Origin: Liolophura sinensis | Lineage: Eukaryota > Mollusca > Polyplacophora > Chitonida > Chitonidae | Assembly: GCF_032854445.1 (NCBI RefSeq) | Contig: NC_088300.1 | Location: 28,499,608 to 28,563,607 of the forward strand | Direction: 5' to 3' | DNA: 64,000 bases | Shown here: positions 38,885 to 51,520 of the stretch, in pieces | Numbering within the stretch: position 1 is the stretch's first letter | How the letters are laid out: each line of letters begins with the position of its first letter | The notes under the pieces: model-generated | What the model saw: the letters and a program-made list of their open reading frames with translations, nothing else | Told to the model about the DNA's origin: nothing | Database searches by the model: none | Translations under genes and position numbers: made by a program

Positions 38885-40802
38885 TCTTACTCTTGAGATC
38901 TTCCACATGATGAAGTCTGGCAAAATTAGAAAAACTTAATGAAATTTCTATGATACACTCGTTAGAGTATTATGTAAACCATTATTTACATCTAAGCATG
39001 TTAAGGTGGATAATGCCTGAAACACACACTTGTTTCTTTTTTCTTAAATCTTACAGTTATCAGCAAAGGGAATGTAAATAACACTATCAGTGTCTTGAAA
39101 AAACTTCAGTGTTTTTTTATGTCTTCTTTAGGACAGTAGAAACTTTTCTTTGATCCTCTGACAAGTTCAGTGAAAAACAACTTTCTTAACAGTCAGGGCA
39201 GGTTGACATGCAGCATTCTTGGCAAACATTTTCATCATAGCCAGACAACAGACGTTCAAACTGTCCACAGCCTGGGTACACAGTATTCTCCCCTTCAACT
39301 TGGAAAATTGCTGTAAAAGTTGATGCTACCCTATTGATCACTTGTCAGTGTTGACCCAAGTCTGGGAACGCTCTGCTTCTCACAAACTGTAATAAGTGTG
39401 TCATGCCTCCAGCTTCAAAATCAGCCATTGCCCCAGTCCTGTTTGATAAATGCCTTCTTATGCAATCATGTACACAATAATTTATAACAAAAACAAGATA
39501 TACGTTATCAATACAGAGAGTAAAAACATGGCCGGCAGAGCAAAGGTTTCCGGATCTAGACAATTGATTGCGTAAAGCTAAATTTGCTGTCTGAAATCAG
39601 AGAAGGTAAAAACCAACTTGGGAACTTTCCAAAAACCCCGGAGCAAGCCTAGATCCTGTGCAACTAGTGCGAAGCGTTTGAAAAAGGATTTGTGTGGAGA
39701 GCCTTATCAAAAGCGCTTTACTCCCAAGAAAGTGCTAGTAGTAACCATGTCACCATAGCCTAGATAATGACATATATCACATCCAGGATTCCCTGATCAA
39801 CAAAAGGCTAGTCCAGACGCCAAAATTACAGGGCAAGTGTGCTCGGCAAGGCAAACTTATGACAACCACAAAATCGTCTCTGTGTATATACTCTACATTG
39901 TACAACTAACTTAATACAAAGGACGCAATTTATAATGCTGAAGGATTGAATCCTTTTTGGATGGCGGCCAAGTTTTCTTTGCAAGAATATCCTAAAAAGA
40001 CAAATGGAAAACCAAAGCCATGTAGACATATTTGTGACAGTACACAATCCAGATAAAGGTTTGATTTACAGCAATCTGGAAGTAAATTATTTATATAATG
40101 CTCACAATGGCACTACTGGATAATGACAAATGGATAATGTGCAGCAAAAGAAAAAGCAGTTTTCCATCTCTGGGTTACTAATGCACACAGTTACAAATAC
40201 ATGACTTTTTGGGGTGGCTGTTTGTCTTCAGTGATATAAATGCACTTAATTGGCAGTTTTGTTGATTACTTGTGAAAGATGATGAATTAAGGATCTACTG
40301 TCATTATAATCTGCAAAACTCACATCAATACAGAAACACATAATACACACATACACAGATATCATGTAGCTTGCATGCAATAAACATCACTGTTAGACAT
40401 ATAAATGCATTTAGCTCAAAAAGTAATACCACTACTCAGACCAGTGTAAGCAAATTCTGATGTGCATTTGTTGATCTTAAGTTCCATTTTACTACAAAAT
40501 GAATTACCGCAGAATTAATCTCACTACCAGTATAATGGCCTACATCACTTGGACACAAACACAATTGACTTTTTTGTTCTTGTATAGATCATAAAAATAC
40601 ATTCGAATAATAAAGGAATCCAGTTAACATCAATCATTTTCTCCTGGGATTTAACACAGAAGGGCATGAGAAAATACCCAAGTCATTACACAGCTTTAAG
40701 ATAACAGGCAACATCTGACAAGTCTGTGTACAATTTAACTCACAAGTGGTCACACAAGCCAGCATCAGTATCAATGACATAACACACAATTGATTCGCTT
40801 GA

Positions 40803-41470
40803 ACTATCATCCTCCTGCCTTAAATGTCTTAGACTATCAATCTCCAGCCATAAATGTCCCAAATTATCATCCTCAAACCATGAATGTCCACAAACCATCA
40901 TCTTCCAGCCACAACTGCCCAGAAACTATCACCATCCAGTCATGAATGTCCAAAAACTATTGTCCTGCAACAATAAATGTCCCACAACTATCATCATCCA
41001 GCCATAAATGTCCAAAAACTATTGTCCTGCAACAATAAATGTCCCAAAACTATTGTCCTCCAACAACAAATGTCCCAAAACTATCATCATCATCATCATC
41101 ATCATCCAGCAATAAATGTCCGAAAACCATTGTAATCCAGCCATAAATGCCCAGAAACCATCATCTTCCAGCCTTAAATGACCCAAAACCTTTGACATCC
41201 AGCCTTAAATGCCCCAAAACCTTTGATGCCCAACCTTAAATGCCCCAAAACCTTTGACGCCCAGCCCTGAATGCTCCAAAACCATTATCCTCCATGCACA
41301 AATGCCCAGAAACTATCATCTTCCAGCCAAAAATCTTCAAACACTATCATCCTCTAACCATAAATGTCCCAAAACTATCATCATCTAGCCATAAATGCCA
41401 GACAACTATAATCTTCCAGCCATAAATGTCCCAAAACTATTATTCTCCAGCCATAAATTTCCAGAATCAT
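40803..41470. repeat. Degenerate 30-31-bp tandem array, about 21 copies
   Basis: Unit near AACTATCATCCTCCAGCCAT + AAATGTCCCAA, with frequent substitutions, small indels and an internal (CAT)n run at about 41085-41105. Old array. Ends about 290 bp left of the TIR element at 41759. Confidence 0.9.
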
Positions 41471-41758
41471 CTCCCAGCAGCCATTCAAGAAAAGCAGCAC
41501 CATAGCACCTAAATGAGATCCATTTTTGTGACAGCCTTTAAAGATCCAACCAATAAATGAAGCTTATAAGAAAGCTGCCTATCACTCATACGAGAGTCTA
41601 TGTTCGAATTCTCCATCATTTGGTAGATTTCAGTTAAAAAAGTGTCTGACTTTTAATATCCTAATGGCCGATTAAACATGAGGAAATATTGAATTAGATT
41701 GAAGTTTTGTTCAATTTACTGAAAAACTTCTGCATTATATTGTAACAGAAGCCCATTA

Positions 41759-42241
41759 CCTAGAAGTATGCAACTTCACTATAGCTAGTCTCCACAGCGC
41801 TTTACATTTTCCTTTGATCTTTAACACATTATGTGTGCAGCCAAACATTTTTATTTCTCTCTATTGCAGAGCAAACGTTTGAGAAACAGCTGGTGCATGG
41901 TGAGAAAAAATGTTCCAAACATGTTTGTGTTGAAACAAACTTTAAAAATTACAAAAAGGGATACTTTTGTAAAAGGACAACAATGTCTTTGATAGTAATT
42001 GTTTTAGAGTAACTTGGAAATATAAAAATAGTCTGTGTGTTCTTAACTGCATAACAACAATGATTACAGAGATCATAGTTCTTGTAGGAGCCATTTACAT
42101 TAGATTTCCCATGATTCAGTTAACAATTTCCGCCCAAGAGATTGGCATATTTCTCCACCAGGTGGCGCAAGCTTCTACAGATGACATAACATGTGTAATG
42201 TGTCGTGGAGACTGGCTATAGGGAAGTTACATACTTTTAGG
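41759..42241. mobile_element. Non-autonomous TIR element (MITE) with TA target site
   Basis: The ends form inverted repeats of about 40 bp with a few mismatches: left CCTAGAAGTATGCAACTTC, right (complement) CCTAAAAGTATGTAACTTC. Both continue into CTATAGCYAGTCTCCAC. TA dinucleotides flank both ends (41757-41758 and 42242-42243), as for Tc1/mariner-type insertions. The interior of about 400 bp shows no transposase frame. It holds a CTCF-like motif at 42155. Confidence 0.8.
42155..42168 (+). promoter_or_regulatory. CTCF-like core motif
   Basis: CCACCAGGTGGCGC fits every position of the vertebrate CTCF core CCASYAGRKGGCRS as recalled. CTCF is present in molluscs, but binding here is inference. 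The site lies in the interior of a TIR element. Confidence 0.45.
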
Positions 42242-44224
42242 TATTGGACATCTGATTGTACTTATATTTGAGTGAATTTATATGCCTCAAACATGAATAT
42301 GAGTCTATCAACAATTACCTTCCTTGGTCTAATCAAGACTTTAAGGAAAGAAACCCAAACCACGTAAAAATACTGTAACATAACATCATTATACACGGAG
42401 ATAAACCACCACCAGTAGGAGAGAGATTTCACACATTAACAGCAACATCACAATGTATTTATGATGACAAAATATAGAGACTTCAAAAAGGTTTGAAAGA
42501 AAATAACAGTATTGTTTTAAGAAAGATTGATTAGGTTGAAGTAAGAGAAAGGAAAACCTGGTGGACTGAATCCTTTTGGATGGCAGCCAAGATTGTGGTA
42601 CAAGGGTGGACCTGCCTTAACCCAATTGGGGTAATGTTTGTTTCTTTAAGGTATTTGGTAAGGGATCAGATTTTGGATTGTTTGTAACAGATATTGATGT
42701 GGGTTTGCATAAAAGTTTTGTATTGTTCAGTAACAAAGAGAAAAAATGGTTTACAAGACATCAGAGTAGGTTTAACTTTTTTAGATTTGTTAGGTAATTT
42801 GACTTTTTAGACAGCCAAACTTATTCCACGTATCGTACAGAAGAACAAAGAATAAACGCTTAAAGATTTTGTGAGTGGGTATGAATCTCTGTTCAAAAAT
42901 TCAAACTGGCTTGGAGAGTTAAGGATGCATTAAAGAAACAAAATTAAACCACAACAAACAACATTTTGTCAAGTTAAAATTATGATTAAAACACAGGCAG
43001 AGTCAACTTTTGAAACTGTGTGTAAAAAAAAAAAACCCCCAAAAAAGGAAATACCAAGCGAAACATTTATTACATTCAGATGATTAATGTATTTAATACA
43101 AATGTGCTCCACTAAAAACTCACGATTTGCATTTAAAGTCTCATTATGCCACTGCTGATATCCTTAAGCCACATTTTAGAAAAGGCAGATTGACAAAAGC
43201 AAAACAAAAGCTAAACAAATCTCATAGAAAGGGTGTAATTAATGCATAAAAATCCTTTAAACTGAGTAAAAGCAGCAGCTACATGCATGAAGTTATACCG
43301 TCAGAGTTTTCTTCTGTGTTAAGGGGTTACTACACTTGACGTAGTTACTACACTGGGCAATGTTCTGCATCAAGCCGTGGGTATAATAATGCCAGATATA
43401 GTACACAGTGATAACCTGTTACGACATGGAACATTACCTCTTCCAGATGTTTGCGATGAGGAATTGAAAGGTTCTGACTTCACTGTACAGAAATGTGTCA
43501 GTAAAATGAGGGCAGACATAACAACATGAGGTCAGCTTACACTTGCTCTGATCTGCCGGGGCTGTGTGTATAGTACCAACCACTCCACAACTGCAATGCC
43601 AGTAAATCATGAAAACACCTCCAAAAAATCTCAATTCCAACATGAAATACAACATACACAAATACTGTCAAAATCTGACTTTACTGCGAAATAACCAACC
43701 CGACTCTTGGACATAAAGTTTGTAAAATTCCCTACAAAAATGTGTGTAATTTATTTACCATATATTTATGTGAGTGCCGCCGTCACTACAAGTAGACTGA
43801 CGACTGATATTCTTCTCACCATGGACTGAATGTAAGTAAATATTACCATCTATCTCTGCACTGCCAGACATACTTGATCGGATAAGATCATGACGGCAGA
43901 TAATGACTATCAGCGCATGGAGGAATTAGCGCACCAAGAAATACACTACTGGGATCACTGACCAATCAGCTTCATCCAGAAGAAATTCATACTGCAGACA
44001 CCTGTCACCATGAGTGTCAACACTCTTAGTTATTCTGAGGTCTTACAAAATTCTCTTCAAAAGTTTCTTGGATTTTTGGGACATTTTCTGTTGGTGTGTT
44101 TATACAAGCATATCTGCATTACTGCAGACATATTGTGACAAGGTTTTACCCAAAACACAGGTACCCGGAAAAGCCTTCAGTTCACTAAAGAAAAAGGATA
44201 TGAAATTTTTACATAGTCCACCCA

Positions 44225-44385
44225 TGATAATGATATTAGTGGTATTTATAATGTCATACTCAAGAATGTTTTTAATTAAACACAGGATTAAACACAGGAT
44301 GACAGTAAGGTTTATGCCTGGTAAATAGAACCAGACAGGACCCGGGGAGAAACCTCTGCCCACTGGTAAGTACCTGTCCTACATT
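44225..44385 (-). mobile_element. Second SINE subfamily fragment, decayed
   Basis: Contains atgtcatactcaagaatgtt, gtaaggtttatgcctggtaa and aaacctctgcccactggtaa in the same order as the sister SINE fragments. It holds a small internal duplication of ttaaacacagga. Confidence 0.4.
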
Positions 44386-45940
44386 TTACCCTGTAAGGTA
44401 TTTTGGTGTTGTGATGTCAGATTATGCACGGATGTCATTGTGACAGATGTTTAGCCCATGAGCTTCTACAAAAAGCGGACAGTATGTAGCAGTAGGCTGT
44501 AAAGGCTAACATAGATAGATCAATAAAACAATATCATCAGGTCCACTCCGTATTTACCATCAAACTTTTGTTACATATCACACAAATTTTAACATAAATT
44601 AAAAATACACATATCATGTACAAATATTCTGACGGGTCAGTGTCAATGATCTGGGTAATTCATGGATACAAAATATTCACATATGGTAAATGACCAAAAA
44701 TTTAATCCCAAAATTACATTTCTATAAGCTAATAAATGACAAACAACATTTCTTTAAGCGCTTACAGATTTCCTGTAGAATATCATCATACCTTCCAAAC
44801 AAACCCCAAAACACCTCTTTATTTAAGACCAAAAGAACTCGCAGAATCAGGCCAAATGTGCAACTCACTCAAGGGTGAAATTACGGATCATTTACCTTAA
44901 TTTCCATTATATTTATTTAGCTCTGTTTGTTGAAATAAAGTTCATCAGGTTTGGAGTTAGGATTATTAAAGCCTGCAGGAAACTATATTATGTTTAATTC
45001 TCTTGATGTAAATTAACTTCCCTCAGCTTCTTTAACAAGAACACAGATACATTAATACCACACACGTATACATGTAATTTGGAATAACTTAATGCTTTAG
45101 TGAACATATAAAATATGTAAGAATATACCTTAGAGAACATAATCCTTTGTTAACAAGAGAAGATTACACATATTTCCAACAAAAAATACCCAACTGTTCT
45201 CATTTCTTTAAAACCACTCAAGCGGCATACTTGAGGAATTTACCACAAAATGAGCAGAATTTGTAATTCATCAAGCTAAATAATCAGGCTTTTACATGCT
45301 GGGGTTATATCAGACAACAATTCCTGCTAGTGATCCAGAAAAACCATCCCTTAGTAAGTATTTACAATTCAAATGTTCAATGGAATTTTAGCTTGTGAAT
45401 ACTTATTGCTTGTTTTCATTCAGTTTAAGAGATGCTCAATTTATCATCAACATGGATGTATAACCAGCCTTAATAATGTAATTAAGTAATTAAAGCTCAT
45501 TTGAAACATCAAAGTTCATGAATCACCTGATTATAAATGTTTAGGCCTGTTTAAACAATTATATAATGTTCCTCCAGATGAAATCAAAATGACGATATTT
45601 AGAAGTAATTAAAGGGAAAGATGAGTGAACTATACATAATGATAATAGAGGTTGATGTAATAACCTCTATACAACAACTTCCAACATAAGATCTCTGTTT
45701 ATACCCAGCAATAAAACTACTGGTAGGATCTTTAATACCATTTGCCTAAAAACTCGACAACCAATATTTTGAGCACGGATCTAGAGATTATTCGTTTATC
45801 ATGTCATTATCTTTTGCCCTATGGCTGCCATTACATTATAAATATTGCAGCAATTACTAACCTTGTATACATGAACGCATCAATAACTGTTATAACCACA
45901 GGCTGGAAATGGGTACAGTTACATGACAGACTTTAATATG

Positions 45941-46023
45941 CTGACCTAAACACTTCAGAGAACTACTGCACGGTCGAGAAATTTAGGACTCATTGTCCAA
46001 GGTTCAAATCCCATCCGTGTCAG
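45941..46023 (+). mobile_element. Weak tRNA-like segment
   Basis: A canonical B-box-like AGGTTCAAATCCC at about 46000 is followed by CCGTGTCAG; CTGAC at the left end can pair with GTCAG at the right. The T-stem is mispaired, and an A-box is not clear. At best a decayed retroposon head. Confidence 0.25.
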
Positions 46024-46585
46024 ATTTATTTTTTATACCCCTCAGTCTCTTATTAGTAATTAAAACAATAGTGGCTGAAATATAATATGTGAGCATTAAT
46101 TATCACTAACAAAGATGTTACCATGTAAACCACTTGCATATATAGTCTCGATATAGATTTGTTCAGCTCACTCCATCATAGGTTTATTTTATAACTCTTC
46201 TAACTAAGTATAATGAATTATGGAAACATGCCTTTGTAAACCAAAGCACATGTTTCTGCTTATGAAGAACATTATACAGAACACATGTATGTCTTAATGT
46301 TAGCTACAGCCAATTCTACAAAGGAATTTTTGACTTCAAAATCTCAATACAATATGCAGTCTATCACCCCAGGGATTCAAATATATCCTTAACACTTATT
46401 AAATGTTCTCAATCTGAACTGATCAGAGTTAAATACAATGGCTTAAATCACATTTAATATTTTAATTTTAAGTCAAAAGGGTCTTGTGCCATTGGCCCCA
46501 GAAAATAATAACAAAAGAAAATAATAACACTTTTAACAATACATAAACATAAATGAAGAGAGTGTTGGGAAACTGGATAGCTCAC

Positions 46586-46681
46586 CTGAATGTGGTCCAA
46601 GGGGACCCCATGCCTGTGCAATATGTCCTGAGTGTATCTCACACCAGAGGGGCTAAAATAGACCAGGTAAGATGGCAGGCC
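46586..46681 (-). CDS. UROS: Uroporphyrinogen-III synthase, C-terminal-domain exon
   Basis: A 96-bp exon, exactly 32 codons, phase 0 at both ends. It lies on the minus strand between acceptor ttgtggttgtttcag and donor CAG|gtgagc. It starts GLPSYLVYFSPSG and ends GVPLDHIQ. The YFSPSG block corresponds to the human FFSPSGL motif, a signature of the HemD/UROS fold near the substrate cleft; the tail matches the human ...GDNIDQIK segment. Joined in phase to the exon at 62007-62092, it gives a continuous UROS segment. What should follow in the family is a short IGPTT-like strand and a final helix of about 30 residues; that exon is not convincingly present on the minus strand below 46586. The longer 93-codon ATG frame covering this exon is partly intron. 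Confidence 0.88.
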
Positions 46682-47351
46682 CTGAAACAACAACCACAAC
46701 AACCTTAAGTTAGGAACACTGAAGACATGCAGCAAAATGCAGTTACTATCTCTGGAAGCCTGGTATCTATCAACATTAAATCATGAGTCGCTCACCTCCT
46801 CCTATATAATATTCATGTATGTCTGCCTACAGGGTAGGGAACAAGAGAAAACCTATAACTACATGTACCCTAGCTCATTCATCAACTGTTTCCAGCTCTC
46901 ATGTTCTTGGAATCAGTTACATCTACCAACCGTACTTTGCAAATTGCTAATTCTTGAATGTTTGATTTCACAAACTTCACGGACTTCCAAAGCTTAAGAT
47001 GTTCCTTAAAAAAAAAAAACCTAAGTAATTAAATTTTACTACATGCTAGACTCTATACAACAAACATGGTCACCTGCTCTTAGTTATCAGTACAGTTTGT
47101 GTTCAGCAATATATCAATCCTTGGAACATCCGCAGTGTGTTCCTGGAATCTGTTACTTCAGAATTTTTTTCACCTGACACCGCATTTTGTTGTGCAAGTC
47201 ACTGACTTCGCAGACTTTAAACAACAATACTTTATCTCTGAAAACAAAACTTGCAGATTATTCCGTAACTTTCCTCGAAAACCTGATCGCCTTTTGGCTG
47301 CTGATGCAAACCTAACTAGTCAAAACCATCTGTGAAAAAGAAATGTTAGTA

Positions 47352-47567
47352 CCTTAATTCCTCAACCTTTTCACATACGAAAGAGCAACTTTCAGTGCAA
47401 TTAATGAACATTTCTACATTGATTTTGGAGACAAAACTACTGGTTGGAATAGTTAAGTTTCAGGCCTTCACAAAAAGTATAATATTATCAGTCTACACAG
47501 AATAATGCCTTCAGAATATGCCATAATAAACACCTTGCAAACATGCGAAAAGGTTGAAGAATGACAG
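47352..47567. mobile_element. TIR/TA MITE, copy 2
   Basis: Left end CCTTAATTCCTCAACCTTTT, right end complement CTGTCATTCTTCAACCTTTT, flanked by TA on both sides. Collinear with copies 1 and 3 through the blocks gcaacttt-agtgcaatt and cacaaaaagtataatattat. Inside the UROS intron. Confidence 0.8.
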
Positions 47568-47997
47568 TAACAGTAAGTTTTATGACAGTGGCTCCAGGAA
47601 GTTTCTTTCAAAATAGTATAGAAAATAACAGCATCACAGCATGCTAAACTGTCAAATCTACAAATATCAGTAGTTAGACACCAGTAGTTACCTATCCACA
47701 TATATGTGTGTTCACAAGTAATCCAACCAATACTGAATGCCAGACTGTAGACACTTACAGTGCACACTTGTTAAAGTTAGGCATACAGGTAAAACACAGT
47801 TCTGACGATCAGAATGGAACAGATGAAGGGAAGGTTAATACTAGGAGAAAATTACGGCAATGTCATGTCCAGACAGGCTCTTCACTGCACTGACTGACGG
47901 TCTCCATACAATTACACCATTGTTAAATTAGGAGACAACCACATTCATATGACACACATTTCAATACCTACTTTCTCCCTTTCAACTCAGCTCCAGG

Positions 47998-48033
47998 TAT
48001 ATGTATGTATGTATGTATATATATATATATATA
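47998..48033. repeat. (ATGT)n/(AT)n compound microsatellite
   Basis: gtatatgtatgtatgtatg followed by an AT dinucleotide run. Confidence 0.9.
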
Positions 48034-49613
48034 TCCTCGTTGCCTATGTAGCACCTTGGTAAAGGACTTTGAGTCAACAGGCACTAGCTTTTTTTTTAAC
48101 AATGGTGCAGGAAATGATGATGATGTAATCCATACAATGGTGAAACTTTCCATGGTTTAAAATCCAGGAAGCCCCTCCTTGGTCAATCCCATAAATGCCG
48201 ACTGTGTTCTGATCACGCAGACAATTCCCAACTATTCTGTCATTCAATCAGAGCCTATTGTTCTAACCTTTCCCGTGCCACAGGGACTGGTACCTTTATA
48301 TCATAACACACAGGCAATGTCACCACAGCTTGGTATTAATTACACCCTGTCTCTTTCAATAAACACTGTACCCAATGGAAAAACACAGATAGCCTTCTTT
48401 CAGGTTCAGTTCACTTTCCTACACACACAAAAAAAATTACATAAAAAAAGGGAGATGGACACTAAAACTGATATTTCTTGGCTACCTAATCTCAAAATTA
48501 CTTCATGGACACTAAAAGTTTAAATGGGAAAAAAAGTGTGTTTTTGTGGATCAAAATACAATGTACAAGTCTGCTGTAAAGTTCAGTATATAAATTGAGC
48601 AGTGTCAGAAAACCATTTACATGAGGTGCAAGCGCAAATTTAAGGTTATAGTGCTTTGATTGGTTATCAAAACTGGGTCTTCCTGTAACTTATGTGATGA
48701 CAGTTCCATTGATCTCAACTAGAACAGAAAATTACAACGAAAAACCAAAACAGTATTTTTATGGATCATAAATACAGACAATTTTCTACAGACTTTATAC
48801 AGACAAAGTTGAATGGACAAATCAACCCTTGTGATCACGGTGTAAGACAATCATTACATTTTGGCTACTGTTACTTCACATCCAACTCTCAGCCCTTACC
48901 CTCCCTCTTGCCACATATCATGCAAAACACATGGGTTGTCATTCTTTTAAATTAGATATACTGTCAGCTCTTAAGTATTATAGCAATATCAATGTTACAT
49001 TTACAATTTTTCAAACAGGAAAATTTAACTGTATTTCAAAACCTGACAGCATAATGCACAGTGCTATGTTTGTATTATCGTGTACAAAATCAACCTTATC
49101 ATTGCGCTTTTATTGATGCAATCATCTACTTAATATCTTGTATCACGCTTGAAGTGAGCAATCAAATCCTTCAAGGCATTTATGCAATATATGTGTAGCT
49201 ACTGGCATGGCAATATTCTCACATTATAAATCCAAACAACTGTGTAAATAGCAATGTTAATTGGAAAATGTCATGCAGTTTTATATACATTTCAACCAAT
49301 GACAATTATTTTTACATCGATACAGTTACAGAAATTTTTAAGCAAAAAAATAAACAGTGACCTTTTCCTTGCAGGCCACGACCTTGAAAATTTCCTTTCC
49401 GGACAAAACCTTTGTAATTAATGCCAGAGGCTTGTGCCGCAGAAGTTCTCCTTCAACAACCTCGCCAGTCTAAACCCACGACATGAGGGAAGGCAGATTA
49501 AACTGAATGTATCATCACGGCTGAGCACAAGAGCAGAAAATTATAGCTGGCCATATATATTTAAACACTCTGCGATCAAACTGCAGCATTAACACTGCCT
49601 GAAGCTATGTATA

Positions 49614-49991
49614 TCACTGCACGATCTTGCAACTCTTAACCACACGTGCTCTAAATGAACAATAAAACACTTTATAACACAATATGGTGTTCTGGGTAAC
49701 CATACCTGTGGGGAGTACCTGTCGACCCTTGGCAGAGATGTATTGCAGCTCTCCATAACCATCATAATGGGCTTCGTTCAAACATGCGATGCCACACAAC
49801 AGTGACAACTGTGTCCACTCAATTTTAATCAAGTTATTCTTGCACACAAATGTGCATGCTTCCACGAGTTTTAGCGAAGAACATGCAGCTTCAGATTTGT
49901 TACTGTCTCTGCAGTCAGAAGTTTGGTTATCACGTAAATATTCAATACAATTAAGTCGTGAGGATATCCAGATTTGACTTACAGTTAACAA
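49614..49991 (-). other. 125-codon open frame, unassigned
   Basis: Longest frame not driven by a tandem repeat. It is cysteine-containing (EACTFVCKNNLIKIEWTQLS) with GYGELQYISAKGRQ before a possible donor, CGACAG|gtactc; a possible acceptor is cttctgactgcag. Sense to UROS and within its intron. No family recognised. It could be a cryptic or alternative exon, a remnant, or chance. Confidence 0.2.
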
Positions 49992-51520
49992 TCGGCATCA
50001 CTACTGCATTATATATGACAAAGGTTATGAGTGGATATAACAAATTACACACAAAAAGACCTACAAAAGCTACCACTTCTCAAGGCAAGAAGAATTATCC
50101 CCCTCACCAACAGTGTTGAAATGTCTGATGAGAGGGAGGTGCAATCCACTCACTCAGTTTTTACACTCACCTAACATGTCACTAACAGGTCAACTAGCTA
50201 ACCAGAAACCCACCCTCATGCCAACTTCTAGTTTAGCAAAGTCAAGCTAAAATCCACCAATAATCATACATAAGTTTATACTTGCATATGGACGTTTTCC
50301 ACGAAAACATGCCACAGTTTTAGTAAAAACAAACAGAATAACAGGGTAGTCAGATTTGACCAAGCAAATTGGTTAATGTGGTTATTAACATGGCATTCAG
50401 AGAATCCTATCAGCTTGTCTGCCATAGTAATCAACTAACCAATGGAATCAGAATAATGATAAAAGTTGTAAAGTGTTGTGGTGGTAAAGACGTTACTGTG
50501 GGGAGTTTGTGCACAATACTGAGGCTGTGGTCTTTGATATGCAAATTGTGAACTGCATGCAGCAGTCCATGAAGGATTCCAACACTGTAAATGGCTGAGC
50601 AAATGTTGTGTCCGCTATGGTAGTAAAAAAAAAACTTCATCGTAGGGTGTTCGAGTACCAACTCCCTAAGGCTGGCCACTCCAGGCCTCTGACTGGCTGA
50701 GCAAATAATCAGCTGATAACAGTCATTGTCTGCATGGATAGTTTGAAGACTCCGTCACAGTACAGGAAGGCACATGCATCGGCCAGTGTCATAGGCTCCT
50801 AGTGCTAATTATAATACAGATGTGGAAAGCTTTGTGCAGACACTGTGTATACCAGACTAATTGCTATGCACAAAGGTAAATTCTTATGCTCCTTCCAACG
50901 GAAAGTAGCTAGCGCGACAAAAGGCTTCTCTGCATAAGTGATTGCATAAGAAACTGTAGCCCTACAAGAAAGGCTTGTAGAAATCCATGTTTACAGGAGA
51001 GCAAAATGAAGTCAATCTGAATGCGTGTCCACAAAACAGGAAAATGGTAAAATCGCCAGAGGAATCCAATACCCTTTATGTTCTCCTACATGTAGATAGG
51101 CATGTGCATAAAAATTGTATCCCTGCATGAAACTATTCTCGATTACAAAAATGTTGAGTATGGCAAAGTCCATAACCCTCATAAGCAACAGAGTCACAGA
51201 AACCCTGTATACAAGAAATTGTTGCCCTGCATGGAGGCCTAATTTTAAGAGAACATGTTTACTTCAGAAAACAAAATGAAGTTTATATAACTGATAAATT
51301 TTTGAAATGAAAGTCTATGCATTAAAATCATTAAAAAACATCCACAAAGCCTATGAAACTAAAACCAAATATAGCTGCCAAAGCAGTGATTCTGGGGATC
51401 AAGCTGGTATTACCAGCCTATGTGGTGTCACTTCCGGTTGTTTGAACGGTGTCAATGCATTGATATGAAACCAACTTATTTAGACAGCCTACATTCTTCG
51501 TAGCGATTAGTTCATTGTAA

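Larger units (their letters stand above)
42244..46585. other. No gene recognised; expected place for UROS 3' sequence or intron
   Basis: By gene order this follows the UROS exon at 46586 on the minus strand. No IGPTT-like exon is visible. Minus frames at 43434-43661 and 44100-44363 were read and do not match UROS. The SINE fragment at 44225 and the weak tRNA-like segment at 45941 lie here. Confidence 0.5.

Noticed and set aside
38594-38923. 109-residue repeat protein on the minus strand
   Set aside because: Produced by the 33-bp array; other frames on both strands are equally open.
41590-41630. B-box-like TATGTTCGAATTCTCC
   Set aside because: Isolated match without an A-box or stems.
48179-48523. 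114-codon plus frame
   Set aside because: No family, no splice context, antisense within the UROS intron, biased to simple composition at its end.
49380-49480. Open segment after a plus-strand acceptor (ccttttccttgcag), also open on minus
   Set aside because: No donor at the end of the plus frame and no family on either strand.
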